Counted from the first letter of the stretch, positions 24,160-36,442 are shown. The stretch is 64,000 bases of DNA from Isoetes taiwanensis (GCA_021234155.1 JAJEKV010000006.1:7903003-7967002); one strand, 5' to 3'. Numbers and translations are program-made. The notes: a model not told the origin generated them from the letters alone.

Positions 24160-25560
24160 AAATTATCGTGCACTACCCGTGTCCATCAAAATTATGAAGG
24201 GCTTCTTGTCTACTTGGCCTATTGTAGAAATAATGTAAGGCTGACTTTCAAGCGTTACTGTTTCTATAGCGGCAAGAATATGAGACGCACCATGAATGTA
24301 GTCGGGAGCCTCGTCCTCGCGGCAAGATTGGACTCCAAATCTTCCCAATCCAGTCGGCCATGGCCGGTTGAGCGATCTGGCGTGGCGTCGCGGACAATTC
24401 TGCATGAATTGTCCGGGCCTCATGCACTGCCGTAGCATGCCTTATCGGCGAGCTGTTCTCACGGCCTCTTTAGGAATGGATTTGTAAGAGGCCCGAACTT
24501 CCTTACCGGCATTGTTACGCTTATCCGTGCTAAAGGCGACTTTCTTCTCCGGCGGCCATAAGAATTGTCTTTGAGAGGGCCCCGGACTTGGCTGACGGGG
24601 TTTGTAAGGTGTGGACGACGTGGCTGCGAGTAAGGAGCAGTCAGCGGATCTTGGCTCCTTGGCGTGTCTTCCTCAAGGCTTAATGCCTTAGCTTCGCCCT
24701 CTGCCTCTTGACTTTGGGTCGATGGCCTTGACCATTCGTTTAATGGATGGGGCCAACCCTTCAATGTAGCCCTCTCTTTGCTCTTTTCTCATTCATTTCG
24801 CGCATTACAACCTCAAGCGCATGAATTGCGTCGGTGTAGGCCTGCGGACATGCCCTTCCTGTTCCAACTTTGTAGAAGGTCGAATACGTTGGCATTTTTG
24901 CGCCGCGAGGCACGTAATGCGATTTAAAAGCCTTAGCAAACTTCCCGAACTTGCATCTGCTCCTATCCGGTGTTTAGCTCGGCGTATCCCTTCCACCAAA
25001 TCACGGGCATCTCCGGTAAGGTTCGTGGTGGCGACCTTCCCCGTATCTTTCTGTCATTCCATAGGACTTCGAATTCCTTCATTTCGATCCAACCAAGATT
25101 CCGCGTTCAAGCCTCCTCTGGATTTCCCATCAAACCGAGCCAACTTCCGGTTCTTCCATATACTAGTGATGGTCGTATCAGCGGTTTTCGGTATTCCTTA
25201 TCCTTACGCCTTGAATGGTCACCATTTGTCGGCGGCGAGGACGAAGAACCCGAAGTGGTTGAATGTGAGGAAGGCGCTATCCTTAGAGGAACCGATGGCG
25301 CTTAGCATGAGTCCTCCTCAATGCAATGTACTGGGGGCTAGCTCGGGAGGAGATGGCTGTTGTGTGTGGACTCAATGGTCGCGGAGGTAATTCCGGTCCG
25401 TCCTCCTGAGTATGTGGCAGTGGATTGGTATGCAACACATAAGCCTGTAACTCGCCGAGTTGCCTTTTCATTAACATCAATTCCTGTTCAGGGGTGAGCC
25501 TACTGGCGTTGGAGGGTGTTTGCCAAGCGGCGTTACGTACACCGTCTATAGGAATCATTC
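24160..25560 (-). pseudogene. Element 1 gag and protease (frameshifted)
   Basis: The N-terminal segment 25558-25283 (MIPIDGVRNAAWQ, then a coiled region MLMKRQLGELQAYVLH) is followed by gag pieces to 24459. The zinc knuckle near 24395-24427 (CMRPGQFMQNC) has Q where the family has H and its first CxxC is incomplete. The protease signature ILMDTGS lies at about 24172-24190. The order is normal for a Ty3/gypsy polyprotein. Confidence 0.8.
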
Positions 25561-25791
25561 ATGAAAATATAAGCAGATTTACATTAATGTACAATCCCTT
25601 TTTAAATTAATCGGGACAAAAGTATATACAAACAGAAAACAATATTTGTATTTCATTCAAGTTGAGTACAACAATGGGTTGATTGATACATGGATTGAGA
25701 CAAAAGTAGGTATGATACAATGGAAACTTTTAAAGTTCTACTTGCACACAGCGTAACCACAACAACGAAAACATAACGGAAGAGACCAAGC

Positions 25792-26279
25792 CTAGGGGTT
25801 GGCGAAGGGGTCTGAGGATCGCATAGCGGTACTCTCCCGCAGCTTCCGGACGAAGTTTATAGCGTGCCGGGCTTGGACAATGATGGCTTGGTACTCCCAT
25901 GTTGGGCTGATAATCAGAAGGTTAAAGAGCCTTCGCATCGCATAAAAGAGTTGCCAAAGATGGTCGTTGGCGTCCTCGAAGGCTTCGTGCCTGGTCATAT
26001 TCCAATAGTCCCAGGTACGACACAGGGTCATCTTCAGATCCTCGAAAGCTCGATCCCTGAGGATGTTAACTATCTCCAGCCCTTTGTCGGTCGTGATAGT
26101 TTCCCACGGTGGCGGTGGTTCGGTTTCATAGCCTTCCTCCCCACACGGATATTCACCATATCTCTAGGCCATAGTCACAGTGCGGCCCCGGGATCGTCCC
26201 TCCTAACCATATCGGTGATTCTCTCCTCATATTCCCAAATGTTTTCCTCTGCAACATAGTTGGAATAAATAGAGAACAT
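25792..26279 (-). CDS. Element 1 accessory ORF d, unknown
   Basis: It starts MFSIYSNYVAEENIWEYEER and, with one internal stop at a CTG-like position (about 26176) and a frame change, ends STAMRSSDPFANP*. The C-terminal 79 codons are open and rich in aromatic and charged residues (LWQLFYAMRRLF). About 230 bases of AT-rich non-coding sequence (25560-25790) separate it from gag, so it is not simply the gag N-terminus. I do not recognise the family. Confidence 0.4.
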
Positions 26280-26515
26280 TTTGTAATTCCATTATATTCC
26301 ACACAATTCAATAATACTCCTCAAGAGAACTTTGTATTTAATAAGTAAATAAGGTACACCATTTGTCAATATGGTCCATTCAATTGCCAACCGAAAATCC
26401 CAGAACACACATATATAGATATATAAGAAAAAAACTAGCAAAACATATATATATATATACATTTTTCATAGCAAAATTATACTAGGAACTAGGCCCTGCC
26501 TCCTGATCCTTAGCC

Positions 26516-27879
26516 CTAGGAGGTGGTGGAGGCGGGCCGGTGTCGCAGCAGAGTAACCCTGTGGTCTCTTGTGGCAGCCGGCAACGTGATGCAACCTCCG
26601 GTGGATAGGCAGCGGCCAATGGGGCTGCCGTGAGGAGCTTCATGCCCATCCAAGGCGCAATGTCGACCCAAGGCGTCGGGGCAAGATCCCGTCAGACGCA
26701 GTACATGCGTAAACGCGATGCGATAGGGAAGCTTCTTGTGGCCGGCCGGTGTAGAGAGTGCACGGAGGCCCCACCATGAAGCTTGACCGGGCGCTAGATC
26801 TCGGGCTATGAAGAGGACTTGTCCGTATTTGAAGGCCCGAAAAAAGAAGCGGGTAAGATGGTTACCCGGCACTTTCCCTTCGCGAAGTCTCGGATCTTCG
26901 CCACTTCTTTATCAGTCCATGGGGACTTCTTCCTCCTTGAGCTCTGTTGCTCCTCCTTCTTGTGCGCGGGGTTATGGTATAAATCTTCACCCTCATCATC
27001 GAGTCGGAGGAGGGAACTTCCACCATCTTAATGTTTGGGACGTGAGGTCCCATAGCCGTGAAGGCATCAGTGTGCAAAGGCGGCCGGTTTCCGCGAGAAG
27101 TCGCGAAGGCGTAGTAGAGTCTCCGCCCGGCTCTAGAGTCTCGGCCGACGGAACGGAAGGAGCTGGTGCACCTCCAGGAGGCTTCGGTAGAAGTGAAGTC
27201 GATGAAATCATCCATACAATACTCCGCAAGCTCGTAGAGTACATGGTCTTTTGCGCTGCGTGAAATCCGCCACCACCGTGATGCGTCCGGATAATATCAT
27301 CCAAGAGAAGGTATTCACATACGGTGATAAATAAGCTGGAAGGCCGTCTAACCCCGACAAGCCTATAGATTGGTCGCGGCGGTGGTAACTCCTCTCGCTA
27401 GCTCTTTCCAGCGGGCAAAGTCGCCCATTCCGATATGCTCGTCATCCCCTCCTCGGAGGATTACGGCAGCTTGCCCTTCTCTCGCCGGCAAGGTTTCATC
27501 CTCAACGTATTGGTCCATGAGGATGGCTAGAGCGAAAGTAGCTTCCGAATCACTGCTGCCCCGATCTTTGGACCAGCGGTAGGTGTTTACCCCATCGGAG
27601 TTTCCCCCCGGGGACATCATAAGCATGTGTGTCCCCGCCCTAGCATCTGCCGAACTATCTCCGCTCCAAATACAAGTGGGGAGGATCCCCAGGAGGGGCC
27701 TGATGGAGGAAGCATTTCCTCCATGTAAAGTCAAGGAATCCGGCGTAGTCAGGATGCCCCACGATATTGGCAAGGAGATCTATGCGTTGGCATAGCAAAG
27801 GCTGCAAAGGTCGAAGGGAACACGGTGGATCCCATTTCTCTCCATCAAGGTACCAGGGCAGCAAGGTCGGCAAACCCAT
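26516..27879 (-). CDS. Element 1 accessory ORF c, unknown (about 450 codons, broken)
   Basis: It starts at 27879 (MGLPTLLPWYLDGEKWD) and continues through 27773-27363 in another frame (...FARWKELARGVTTAAT), 27304-26862, and 26872-26516 (HLTRFFFRAFKYGQVLFIA, KKLPYRIAFTHVLRL). The last part resembles, in general character only, the poorly defined 'putative plant transposon protein' ORFs found in plant LTR elements. It is not a histone. Frame changes are numerous. AT-rich tracts (27900-28040) separate it from ORF b, giving it the look of a separate module. Confidence 0.4.
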
Positions 27880-28552
27880 GGCACTAGAGGGGAGGAGAGA
27901 GGAAAAGAAGCGTTTAAAATAACCTTACAAGTCCCCTTTTAAACCCTTTTTTTTTTAAAACCGGCGTCGGCATTTTATTTTAAATTTAACATAAAAAAAA
28001 CATTAAACTTTTAATTCAAAATAAAAGCCTCTTTATTAATTATCAAAAAAAATATGTACAAATGCGGATCCCCCTAAAGTAGGCTAAGGTTGCTCCCCGT
28101 ATCCTACGGGCGAGGGCTAAATCCTTAGGCATTATGGTGACCCTCTTTGCGTGGATAGCGCAAAGGTTGGCATCACCAAAAGTGCTACCAAGTAGGCTTC
28201 GGTGACCTCTTGGGCGCCAAAATTACAAAAGGTCCGGAAGCGGAGATCGGTCTTAAATTGGCGTGCGATCTCCGCACCGACCTACGAAAAGGCAGCTTCC
28301 GATCGGAAGGTCCGTGGACTTCTGAAATTTGGCGGATCTCCCGCAATGCCACGATACCAGTCGAACCGATGAGGCTTCATTGCGGCCCCAGGCCCCGACG
28401 ATGTTGGCACCGTCTTAGCCCCAAAGAACCGTGGGGAGTTATCCACTCTTTCGCGCCTCCGTTCGGGCTGGTCTTCTTCCCAAAAGCCCCGACGGTCTTT
28501 AACTTATCCTTGTATTGGCCCGGCCTTATGGGCGACTCCCTTCCTCAGGAGC

Positions 28553-28991
28553 TTAGCGGTCGGATCGTGGGTTTTGGGTCGAGCCACTCCCGGATGCACC
28601 TCCTCCCACGTTGGTCCCGTGATCTTGTCGGTCCCGCTCCTCTTGTTCCAACTTCTCGCTCTCCCGAGCTCTCCTTAGGTCTTCTTGGATCTGAGCAAAA
28701 AGTTGGGCTCGCGACGGCGATTAAGTTCGGCGTGGTACCTTTTGTGGCCGAAGACCCATATCTATCGAATAGTTGTCGGATAGTCTATCTTTGATGGGAT
28801 TTCTCCCCATACAAAGCTGTTGGAACCCTCATGCCAATGGTATGGGGAACCTCAATGGCTCTACCATCGATGGCGGCAAAGCCGCCCCAGAATCTGGGCA
28901 TTACTCCCTACCGGGCTCTTTGTGTCACCGGCTCAATCTCCGGTGGTCGTCTTCCCGGCAAAACCCTAATACGATCGGCCTCCGTCGACAT
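28553..28991 (-). CDS. Element 1 accessory ORF b, unknown
   Basis: It begins MSTEADRIRVLPGRRPPEIE and ends in a charged helix (IQEDLRRARESEKLEQEERD) followed by a Gly/Ser/Thr-rich tail. Two in-frame TAG codons (in ...RAR*GVM and HQR*TIRQ) and one frameshift interrupt it. Both TAGs would be CAG if the C were miscalled or deaminated. No family recognised; the helix suggests a coiled coil. The complementary strand is also open over 28210-28794, but its translation shows no known motif. Confidence 0.4.
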
Positions 28992-29043
28992 CTTCCTCCT
29001 CCGTATGGCCTTCCTGTCGGGGGATAAAATTTGATGAGCATCA

Positions 29044-29286
29044 TTACCATATCAGGTTGTTCAACAAGGGTATATGGGGTGGCGTAGGTTCATTTGGGAT
29101 GAGGAATGGCTCTGAGAAGTGATAGACAGGATATGGAATCCTATCGTTGTTCTCAAACCTATTGACCAGCTCATCCAACAAGATGTCGATGAGGGCTGGG
29201 TCAGTAGCCATGTGCTTAGCAATCATGGCGTAGATCTCCACGATGCTCATGGTGGACGGATCCGGAGCGCTCTTGGTAATAGCCAT
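29044..29286 (-). CDS. Element 1 accessory ORF a, small protein of 80 residues
   Basis: It reads MAITKSAPDPSTMSIVEIYA and ends HIPLLNNLIW*. It is short, acidic-helical in the middle (DPALIDILLDELVNRFE) and uninterrupted. It is the first ORF after the 5' LTR and PBS. An upstream in-frame extension exists but is low complexity, so the MAIT start was preferred. No homology recognised. Confidence 0.4.
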   Translation of the reverse strand: MAITKSAPDPSTMSIVEIYAMIAKHMATDPALIDILLDELVNRFENNDRIPYPVYHFSEPFLIPNEPTPPHIPLLNNLIW

Positions 29287-30013
29287 AGCGGGTAGTGCGG
29301 CGCTGGCGGCGAAGGGGATGGCAAAGGGGCTTAAGATGCACAAAGCACAAGGGCGCAGGATCAAGGTCGGTCCGGTGGCGATGAGGGCGGCTCAGGCGGT
29401 TGGAGGCACGGAAGCAAAAGCAAATGACAGGAAATGGTTTGCTAAACGGCCAATTAACTTTTAAAATTTCAAATTTTTTTCTTATTAACTTCAAAATTTT
29501 ATTATTAAAAAAATTATACGGCGGAAATACGCGCCACATACGGTCGGGCGCCGATGGCATTATACGGGTTTCTGCCTCGACTGGGTGTCGTCGAAATGCA
29601 AGCGGCGCCCGAGTTGACCTGGCGGGCCCGCGTTGACTTCGAAGTCGGCCGGGTCGGTATGCCTTGACATTTCGGCGCCGATCTTGACTGCAAAGTGACA
29701 AAAGGCAAGCGGCGCCCGAGTTCATTTTTGGGCCTGCCCTTGACCATTTTTCGCCTAGAGTTGACTGTTTTAGGGTAATTCGAGTACGCCCAATCCAATG
29801 GAGCCATCATCTTTGTCATTTGAGCTACCCACTGGCACCTGCTAGGCCTCCAATCTTGGCCCCTCCACTTCAAAGCTACAATTTCTTAACTTAACCTAAC
29901 ACCAAGCCAAACAACAAAGAGAACTAACGACACATTGACTTAGCCTCCTCCCTAACTACCGTGCTTTACGAAGTTAGTGTTTGCTGCTGCTATGATTTCA
30001 ACAACAACGAAAT

Positions 30014-30029
30014 CACGGCTCGATACTGC
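30014..30029 (-). promoter_or_regulatory. Element 1 primer binding site
   Basis: Directly after the 5' LTR end (CCACA) the minus strand reads gcagtatcgagccgtg. It resembles the initiator-tRNA-Met complement TGGTATCAGAGCC with the CAG triplet collapsed to CG; element 2 shows the same CG form. Confidence 0.7.
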
Positions 30030-31637
30030 TGTGGACGCCCTCCAATATATACGACCCTCGGACGTATACATACGGGGACTTTCCCCTCCCATGGCAATCC
30101 TCTCACCATGAGCAGGGCCCTCCGTCTATTTCGGTCCATCTATGAAATGAGGCCCAAAAGAAGGACACGAAGGGGTCATTCGGCCCACGCCTTCAGTGGG
30201 ACTCCTACGTCGCGGAAGCATGAATACAAGGGTTAGCACACAGCATGAATATACATAAATAACCACCACGAAGGGTGGCGCATCCATCTAATATACCAAC
30301 GGCATAGAATATGCATCTAATCCTACGAAAACACCCAGAACCCAGGTTCTACCCCAGCTCAGACTCCCGTGAGGATCGACTGACGGCTGAGCCTCAAGAG
30401 ATCAACAGACCGAGTCTTGGCATGGCGTTGGCTGGCATAGAACATTGGCTAGGGTTGTCCACTCCATCCGCCCCTCCTGTGCACACTTTGCAGATGGGTC
30501 AATTCATGCTATGGCTTTGCTATAGCCTTGGGAGACGCAAACTCGGGGCATCACCCTACGAGCCTACTCGAGTTCATGGCGCCTGGTCCGATGAGGCAGG
30601 TCGGGAGGCGTCCCCTTCGAGAATCACAGTGGTTCCATGGATGAGCTAGAGAATACGTGCGCATCAGCGACCCCGCATCCGTGCCGACTTACTCATCCTA
30701 AATCTACTCAAAGTGCATGGTGCTCCATAACGGATCACACCACTACACCTGTGGAGTGTCGGACCCATACCCGCCCTCAACGTGACCCGGCTATCAGGCC
30801 TAGCCCTTTGTAGGAGTCTCAGGAGCCTTGTATGCTCATGCAAGACCCCACCCCTCATGTCACCATTGTGTTCCTTGTCTGGTGCTAAGCCAGACCATAG
30901 CATCTAGGACCCGGTGGGTTCTTGTGCACATGCCGCATTTAATGGGACTCTACAGGGCGCTATCTAGGAGCATACTACAATACACGGTTCAGAGGCCTCT
31001 ACCCCCGTAATCCCCCGTTTGAGTCGATTAAACAAAGAACTAACAATCCATCCTTTCAGAGTAAGACCAAGAATTGAATATAAAGAGAACTTGTTTGTAC
31101 AATCAAGGGTTAGTTTCTATGATTGATTCACAAAGAGAACAGAGAGAGACGAACACAACCAAGTGTTATCTAGAATTCACATAGCCACCTACCTGAATTC
31201 TGGCTGGACTCGTTTCCATGGGGCGCCTCCATCTTCTGGGAATTGAGAATTCAGCTGTTACTTCACAGGGATGACTGTTACGGTGATCTTCTGCAACTGT
31301 ATGATGGCGCTCAGCTCCTGGCCTTCCTTGGTCGATCTTCAGGAGTCAATCCCAGGGATAGGGGTCAAGTTGGCATCCAAACTTGGCAATCCCCATGCTA
31401 CCCAATCGATTGGGGCAGGTGGCGCCTTCCCAAATGGTACTTAGCCTAATTTCCTAGGTTATAGGTTATTATTATTAATGTGTTAAATTAGCATAGCTAA
31501 TTTAATCCTTTTTAAGGTAACCCCCTAGGTTGCAATTAAGTTCCCATACCCCCATGGTAGCGTACCTTTAGGGAGTGACGTGCTTGTATTTGTACGTGTC
31601 CCGTATAGTAGACCGTATAAATACGTGGAACGTCACA
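30030..31637 (-). repeat. Element 1 5' LTR
   Basis: It pairs with 19285-20886; on the coding strand it begins TGTGACG and ends CCACA. Differences from its partner are largely CAG versus CGG or CG, and CTG versus ACG (for example cccagaacccagg here, cccggaacccggg there). The host CAATG duplication follows at 31638-31642. Confidence 0.92.
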
Positions 31638-34222
31638 CAATGGAGATCCGACGTTACCGGAGTCGGAGTCTTTCCTTCTTCCACTCATGTACATTCCATC
31701 AGAGCAAGTTCCTGAAGCAGGGTCAAATGTGTTTGATGTGTTCGAGGATGTTATAATGAAAATGATTGATCGGTTATTCTGCTATGGCACGGAAGTGGAC
31801 TATGCAATTGATATTCCTGACTTCGAAGACGTAAAATTCAGTCGTCATTTCATCCACAGGACCTCTTTTTTTGGATTCATGGGAGACCATATTGCACATT
31901 GTGCTATCAGCAAAACTTCTCAAGGTAATAATTGACATTTGTTTAATTGTTCTCTAGAATTTTAGGCTAGTTGCTTACATTGTGAGAACTCAGAGGGTGG
32001 CCTAAACCCGGGCCGTTCATCGCCACGTTCGTACGGGGGATGGTGTTTTCTCGGAGCTGCACAAAAAGTCAAGGTTTCCAGATCAGCCAAAGACAATGCA
32101 GTTCATCCTTGAGTCGATTGACAAATATGAGAGGAGCAAGTCAACCTTCAAGGATCATGGAGTGAAGGGGAGGTCCACACTTATGCGACTCCATCATTTG
32201 CAAGGCCACGATCTCACAGCGCATCACCCTATCGATACGATGCACACAGTAGCCCTCGGTAACACCCTTAATCCAGCAAGAAAACATAACCAAAAACAGA
32301 AAATGTTATTTGGATACATGAAAGCGAAAGGGAGGTGTAAATGGTGATCTTATATTGCAAAGTGTGAGTGTAGCGGTAAAGTGAAACCGGTATCTTTTGC
32401 GAGGTGTGGCCAAAGACACCAATGAAAATACATTTAGGCTGCTGGAGATTAAAGATGGGGACACCTCAAAACGCAAGGAAGTCGAGAGGCGTGTAATTGA
32501 GGTAAAGAGAAATAGGACACCGTATTTACGCAATAGAAGATTTCCAGATGAACCTTTTTAGCCGTAGAGGGTATTGGAAAGCAGATGAACATCAAACCTT
32601 TGCCCAGTTGTATGCCGAATATGTTTTCTGCGGTCTAATTTCAGAGGACAGAATGCAGCTACATCAACTACAGGCCGATTGCTGTCGTCTCATATATGAC
32701 TACACGAGGACTAATGGCTGGTCTCAAGAAGCTCTTGATTGTCTTGGTAATCTGCAGGCTGCCTGGAGGGTTATGAGCGAGGCTTTTCTTGGAAGTAACT
32801 CCAAGATCATTCATCATCTTTTCGGGTCGAAGCACATGATTCAAGACATTCGCAACTATGGGGGGCTGGATGGCACATGGTGTTACAGGTATGAATATTC
32901 TTTGAGCTTGTTTCTTTCTATCATGCCATTCATTTAAAAGTGCTTGCGTATGTTCATTTTTTTGTAGGATGGAGAGGCGGTTCTCAAAAGTCAACAAAGT
33001 ATTCACCAATCACTTGCATATGGAGCTCACCTTCGCCAAATTTGCAAACAAGATCTTCTTTTCGGAGATTTTGTTTGCTCGAATCCGAGACAGGAATGGC
33101 CTTCTACATCCGCAGAGGTGGGAGAACTTGCTGCATTCATCGCTTACAGGCGACTTGAAGACAGGTAAATGACCTAGTGTTTGTTAGCAGAGTAGGGGTA
33201 TGTGATGCATTGTTCTTAGTAGCGATTATATGAGATTGATCTTATCCTCTACCCATAAAAGTGTTCCAGTCTCAAGTTAATTACCTTGTGGAACGAAGGT
33301 TATAAATGGAACTGCAAGTCCTTTAGTACTCACGCTATGTGTATTTGGATGGAAATGTCTTTCAAAGAGGAAAAGTCTGATGCAAATACAAAGACGAGAA
33401 TCCTAAAAGGCTTTGGTGCTGAGAAAATGTGTTGACAACAAAAAGCAATAGCATCCCTTCAGAGTGGATGTACAAACCTAGATCTTCCATGAGACCAGTA
33501 TTTATTTTTTGAGTTTAGCTATGTACCAGTCCATTAGTTTCCTATGTACTGTTAAATGATATATTTAGACAGATTAAGTTTCCAATTTCTTGCCAGTAAC
33601 CACTTGTGCAGGGTATTTGCTTTAATTACCAGAGCTACACTACCTCAGCCTTTACCTGCAGTGCAGTCTTAGAGTGTATAGATGACGCAACATCTTTCAA
33701 AAAAGGAATAACTCTGAGTCACGCTGTTGAATAAATGGGTAAATACTTGCTATGATTTCCTGCTGGTATGAGCACAAAACTAATAATCAGGGAAGACATC
33801 CCGTGCATGCATCGGCCGATTTATATGAAAGGTTTCATGCTTATTTGATTGGGGTTCTTTGAGTTCACTGAGATTTGATTATAAGTTTTTAAATGTGCAG
33901 GGCACATTGCGACACGAAACCAGGAGGAAGCAAGATTTCTGGGCAGCCAAGGCGTGCCAGAGAAATGGCAGGAAATCATCAGGGAGACTCCAATACTGTG
34001 CGGAAGAAGCCAGACGAGGAATGTCTCGCCGATGGAACTATCAGCTGCTAAACAATATGACCTTCAGTTGTCCTCCGACCAAGTGTTGGTGTTCTGGTAT
34101 GCTCAATTGGTTAACATAATTGTATTTAGCACAAGCACGGGTTCAGCTGTATATTTCACAGGCCTTTATTACAAGATATGCTTTCTTCAAGATAACAAAG
34201 ATTGAGAGGGACAAAGACGAGG
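31638..34222 (+). pseudogene. Transposase-like gene (tnp2/En-Spm type), middle block
   Basis: 31643-31935 continues the exon from 19284 in frame (LLPLMYIPSE, then FEDVIMKMIDRLFCYG). 32050-32340 has GVKGRSTLMRLHHLQGHDLT followed by HHPIDTMHTVALG, resembling the conserved 'DPMHN..LG' block of tnp2-family CACTA transposases. 32548-32887 resembles the DUF4218-like region (HLFGSKHMIQDIRNYGGLDG). A GT-AG intron is clear at about 32888-32967 (...ttttttgtag|gatggagagg), and another probably ends at 33900 (aaatgtgcag|ggc). A frameshift lies near 32560. The block is interrupted at 34222 by element 2. Confidence 0.55.
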
Positions 34223-35904
34223 TGTGACGTTCCAGCCACGATATATCGCCGGGACGATACCGCATCGCCTCAAATCACGCATTACACGCCACTCCACCGA
34301 CGGTACGCTTAGGCGTGTAGCCAGGTGAGTAGCCCTAGGGGGCAACTTGCTAGAAATATGTGCAACTATTAATGTGCACATTTTCCAATGTACACATTAA
34401 TGTGGGCACACATTTCCAAGTGGACACTTCATGCCAAGTGGGCCACACCCATAGGTGCAATTAATGTGCACATTTTCCAATGTACACATTAATGTGGGCA
34501 CACATTTCCATGTGTGCACATTTGGCCACCTAGCCCTTAAAGGCAAGTGGGCCCATTTCCAATTATCCCACATGCCAAAAGGGGATAATTGGAAACCCTA
34601 GCCAACCCCCTTGTCTATATAGGGTAGGAAACCCTAACTAGCCCAATTTTCGATTTTAGGGCTTTAGAACTCTGTTTTGGCTGCCTCAACAGCCTAAAAC
34701 CGCCCCCGCGAACTCTGGGAGAATTGCATCCTTAGTTCCCCTTAATTCGGCGCCTCGGCCAGGATGGTCGAGCTCAGTCGGGGAGGAGCCTCTCAAGGAT
34801 CAGTATTTGGCCAATTAGATAGTCTAAACCCTATTTTAGTCATTGAATCAAGAAGGTTTAGCCTATTAGATTGGCCATAACAGCCCTCTAGATCTCTAGA
34901 TAGCAGATCCTAACTAAAGAACCTAACTCTATGTTGTAGATTAGATCTAGTTCTTTAGTTCTCTCTGCGGAAGTATATGGATGATGTATCTCTATGAACT
35001 CCTTGTATTGGGAAGGGGGTAGAGACCTAAAGCTTTGTAGTTGATGCTCCTAGAGTAGCCTCTCTAGCATAATTGTAGATTCGCCTGTGCACAAGAACCA
35101 CACCTGGTTGTGGGTGAAGGGGCGGACCGGGCTTAGAAGGAGGTTCGTGTTCTGACTCTTGAACGATCCCTATGGTGTGTTAGTGCTACCAGGGATCATT
35201 GTGACTAGGTCTAATGGCTTACCACTGAGTGCGGGTAAGGCATGGGCTCGACACCCGTGAAGTGGTGCACACTTTCCAGTGGGTTGGGTTCACCGAATAC
35301 GGGCAAAGTGGCCCTCTAGTCACCTTGAGTCAGCATGTAGACCCTCTGGAGGGAGTGATCCCCTACCGCCCCATCGAACCGGGAGATGGAACCCGTGAAT
35401 AGCCCTTTTGGCTATGCATCCGGCGGGCTACAGTCAGGTCCCAACACTTTTCAGCCTACTCTGCAAAGTGTGCACAGGAGGGGCGGATGGAGTGGACAAC
35501 CCTAAGCCATGTTCATATGCCAGCCAAATCCATTGCCATGAATTCTGCCCCGCAAAGAACTCGAGACCCAAGCCGTCAGCCATCCCCTTGAGTCTGAGCC
35601 TTGGGTAGGATTCCCTATGTGATGTGCTGATCTTTGTCTATGCAGATATGTGGAGGACCATCCTTCGTGATGGTCATATGATGTTGATGTATGTGCTACT
35701 CGACATGTATGTTTACGCCCGCAGCCTAGGTAGGCCCCGAGGGGAGGGGGGTGCAATGACCCTTCCACTCTTCCCACGGAACCCCGCCACGCTGCAAAGT
35801 GTCATGTGGAGGGCCCCTGTATTAGCATGGAGCTGGTATGGGGATGAACTCCTGTTTGTGTATACGGTGAGGGCACCGTGATAATGACAGTAGGGGACGC
35901 CACA
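34223..35904 (+). repeat. Element 2 5' LTR
   Basis: It begins TGTGACGTTCC and ends GCCACA. A TATA motif (ctatatagg) lies at about 34614-34622. A 58-base block (attaatgtgcacattttcca...) is repeated at about 34368 and 34463 in this LTR and likewise in the 3' LTR (46027 and 46136), so the internal duplication predates insertion. It differs from the 3' LTR mostly at CAG/CTG sites. Confidence 0.92.
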
Positions 35905-35907
35905 AAG

Positions 35908-35918
35908 TGGTATCGAGC
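35908..35918 (+). promoter_or_regulatory. Element 2 primer binding site
   Basis: tggtatcgagc lies three bases after the 5' LTR. It equals the initiator tRNA-Met complement TGGTATCAGAGC minus the A of CAG. Confidence 0.85.
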
Positions 35919-36108
35919 TATGTTCTTGGAGACCAAGAGCAAAAGCATCGCCATGTTCCCAAGAGCACTAACTTGATAGGATCCTTAAACCTCGAAAAAT
36001 GGGAAAATTTTTCTCATTTTTGTAGTTTATGCTAAGCTAGTAACAGTTAAAATGAATAGAAATGTAAAAAGATTAAAAATTAATGAGCCAACATCCAAAA
36101 GTAGGGTG

Positions 36109-36361
36109 GTCTCACACGTCACGCCAGATGATTTCTACATTCTAGAAATCGGGCTGGGCGCAACGTATGAGACATTCAGCTTTGACACCAAAAACTTGTA
36201 AATTACAGTAAAATACCTTGATAATTCTAATTTTAAGCTAAGAATTAGTAGATTTAGCATGTTACATGTTAATTTAATAGTGGGCCCCACCATGTCTCAC
36301 ACGTCCGCGCCAGACAGGTTTCTAGATTCTAGGAATCGGGTCGGGCGCAACGCGGTGAGAC
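36109..36361 (+). promoter_or_regulatory. Two copies of a 65-68 bp imperfect palindrome upstream of the H3-like ORF
   Basis: Copy 1 is 36109-36173 and copy 2 is 36294-36361. Each begins GTCTCACACGTC, has an inner GATTTCTA / TAGAAATC arm pair and ends CGGGCGCAACG...GTGAGAC, so nearly the whole unit can pair with itself. Copy 1 contains ACGTCA, the plant histone-promoter hexamer. The GGGCGCAA core is reminiscent of, but not a textbook, E2F site. The same palindrome recurs twice before the next ORF. Whether it acts as DNA (operator) or RNA (hairpin) is unknown. Confidence 0.8.
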
Positions 36362-36434
36362 CTTGCTTGATTAGGTGTTTTAGGTGCTCTAGACAACCCA
36401 AAAGGTAGTTTAAAAGTTGACCTAAAATTAGCCC

Positions 36435-36442
36435 TATAAATA
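36435..36442 (+). promoter_or_regulatory. TATA box before the H3-like ORF
   Basis: tataaata lies 112 bases upstream of the MARTKQ start and 74 bases after palindrome copy 2. The same spacing logic is seen at 38418, which argues that it is a real core promoter internal to the element, separate from the LTR promoter. Confidence 0.55.

Larger units (their letters stand above)
19285..31637 (-). mobile_element. LTR retrotransposon element 1 (Ty3/gypsy chromovirus)
   Basis: This complete 12.35-kb element lies in the transposase-like gene and is flanked by exact 5-bp duplications CAATG (19280-19284 and 31638-31642). LTRs are 19285-20886 and 30030-31637. On its coding (minus) strand the order is 5' LTR, PBS, four accessory ORFs (29286 down to 25792), gag with a degenerate zinc knuckle, protease, RT, RNase H, integrase N-terminal zinc domain, integrase C-terminus with a chromodomain remnant, polypurine tract, 3' LTR. 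The integrase catalytic core is missing, so it could not insert without help. Many frame breaks fall at CAG/CTG sites. Confidence 0.93.

Noticed and set aside
28210-28794. Long plus-strand open frame of 194 codons inside element 1
   Set aside because: It is antisense to accessory ORF b and its flank, shows no motif, and lies in GC-rich sequence where chance frames are common.
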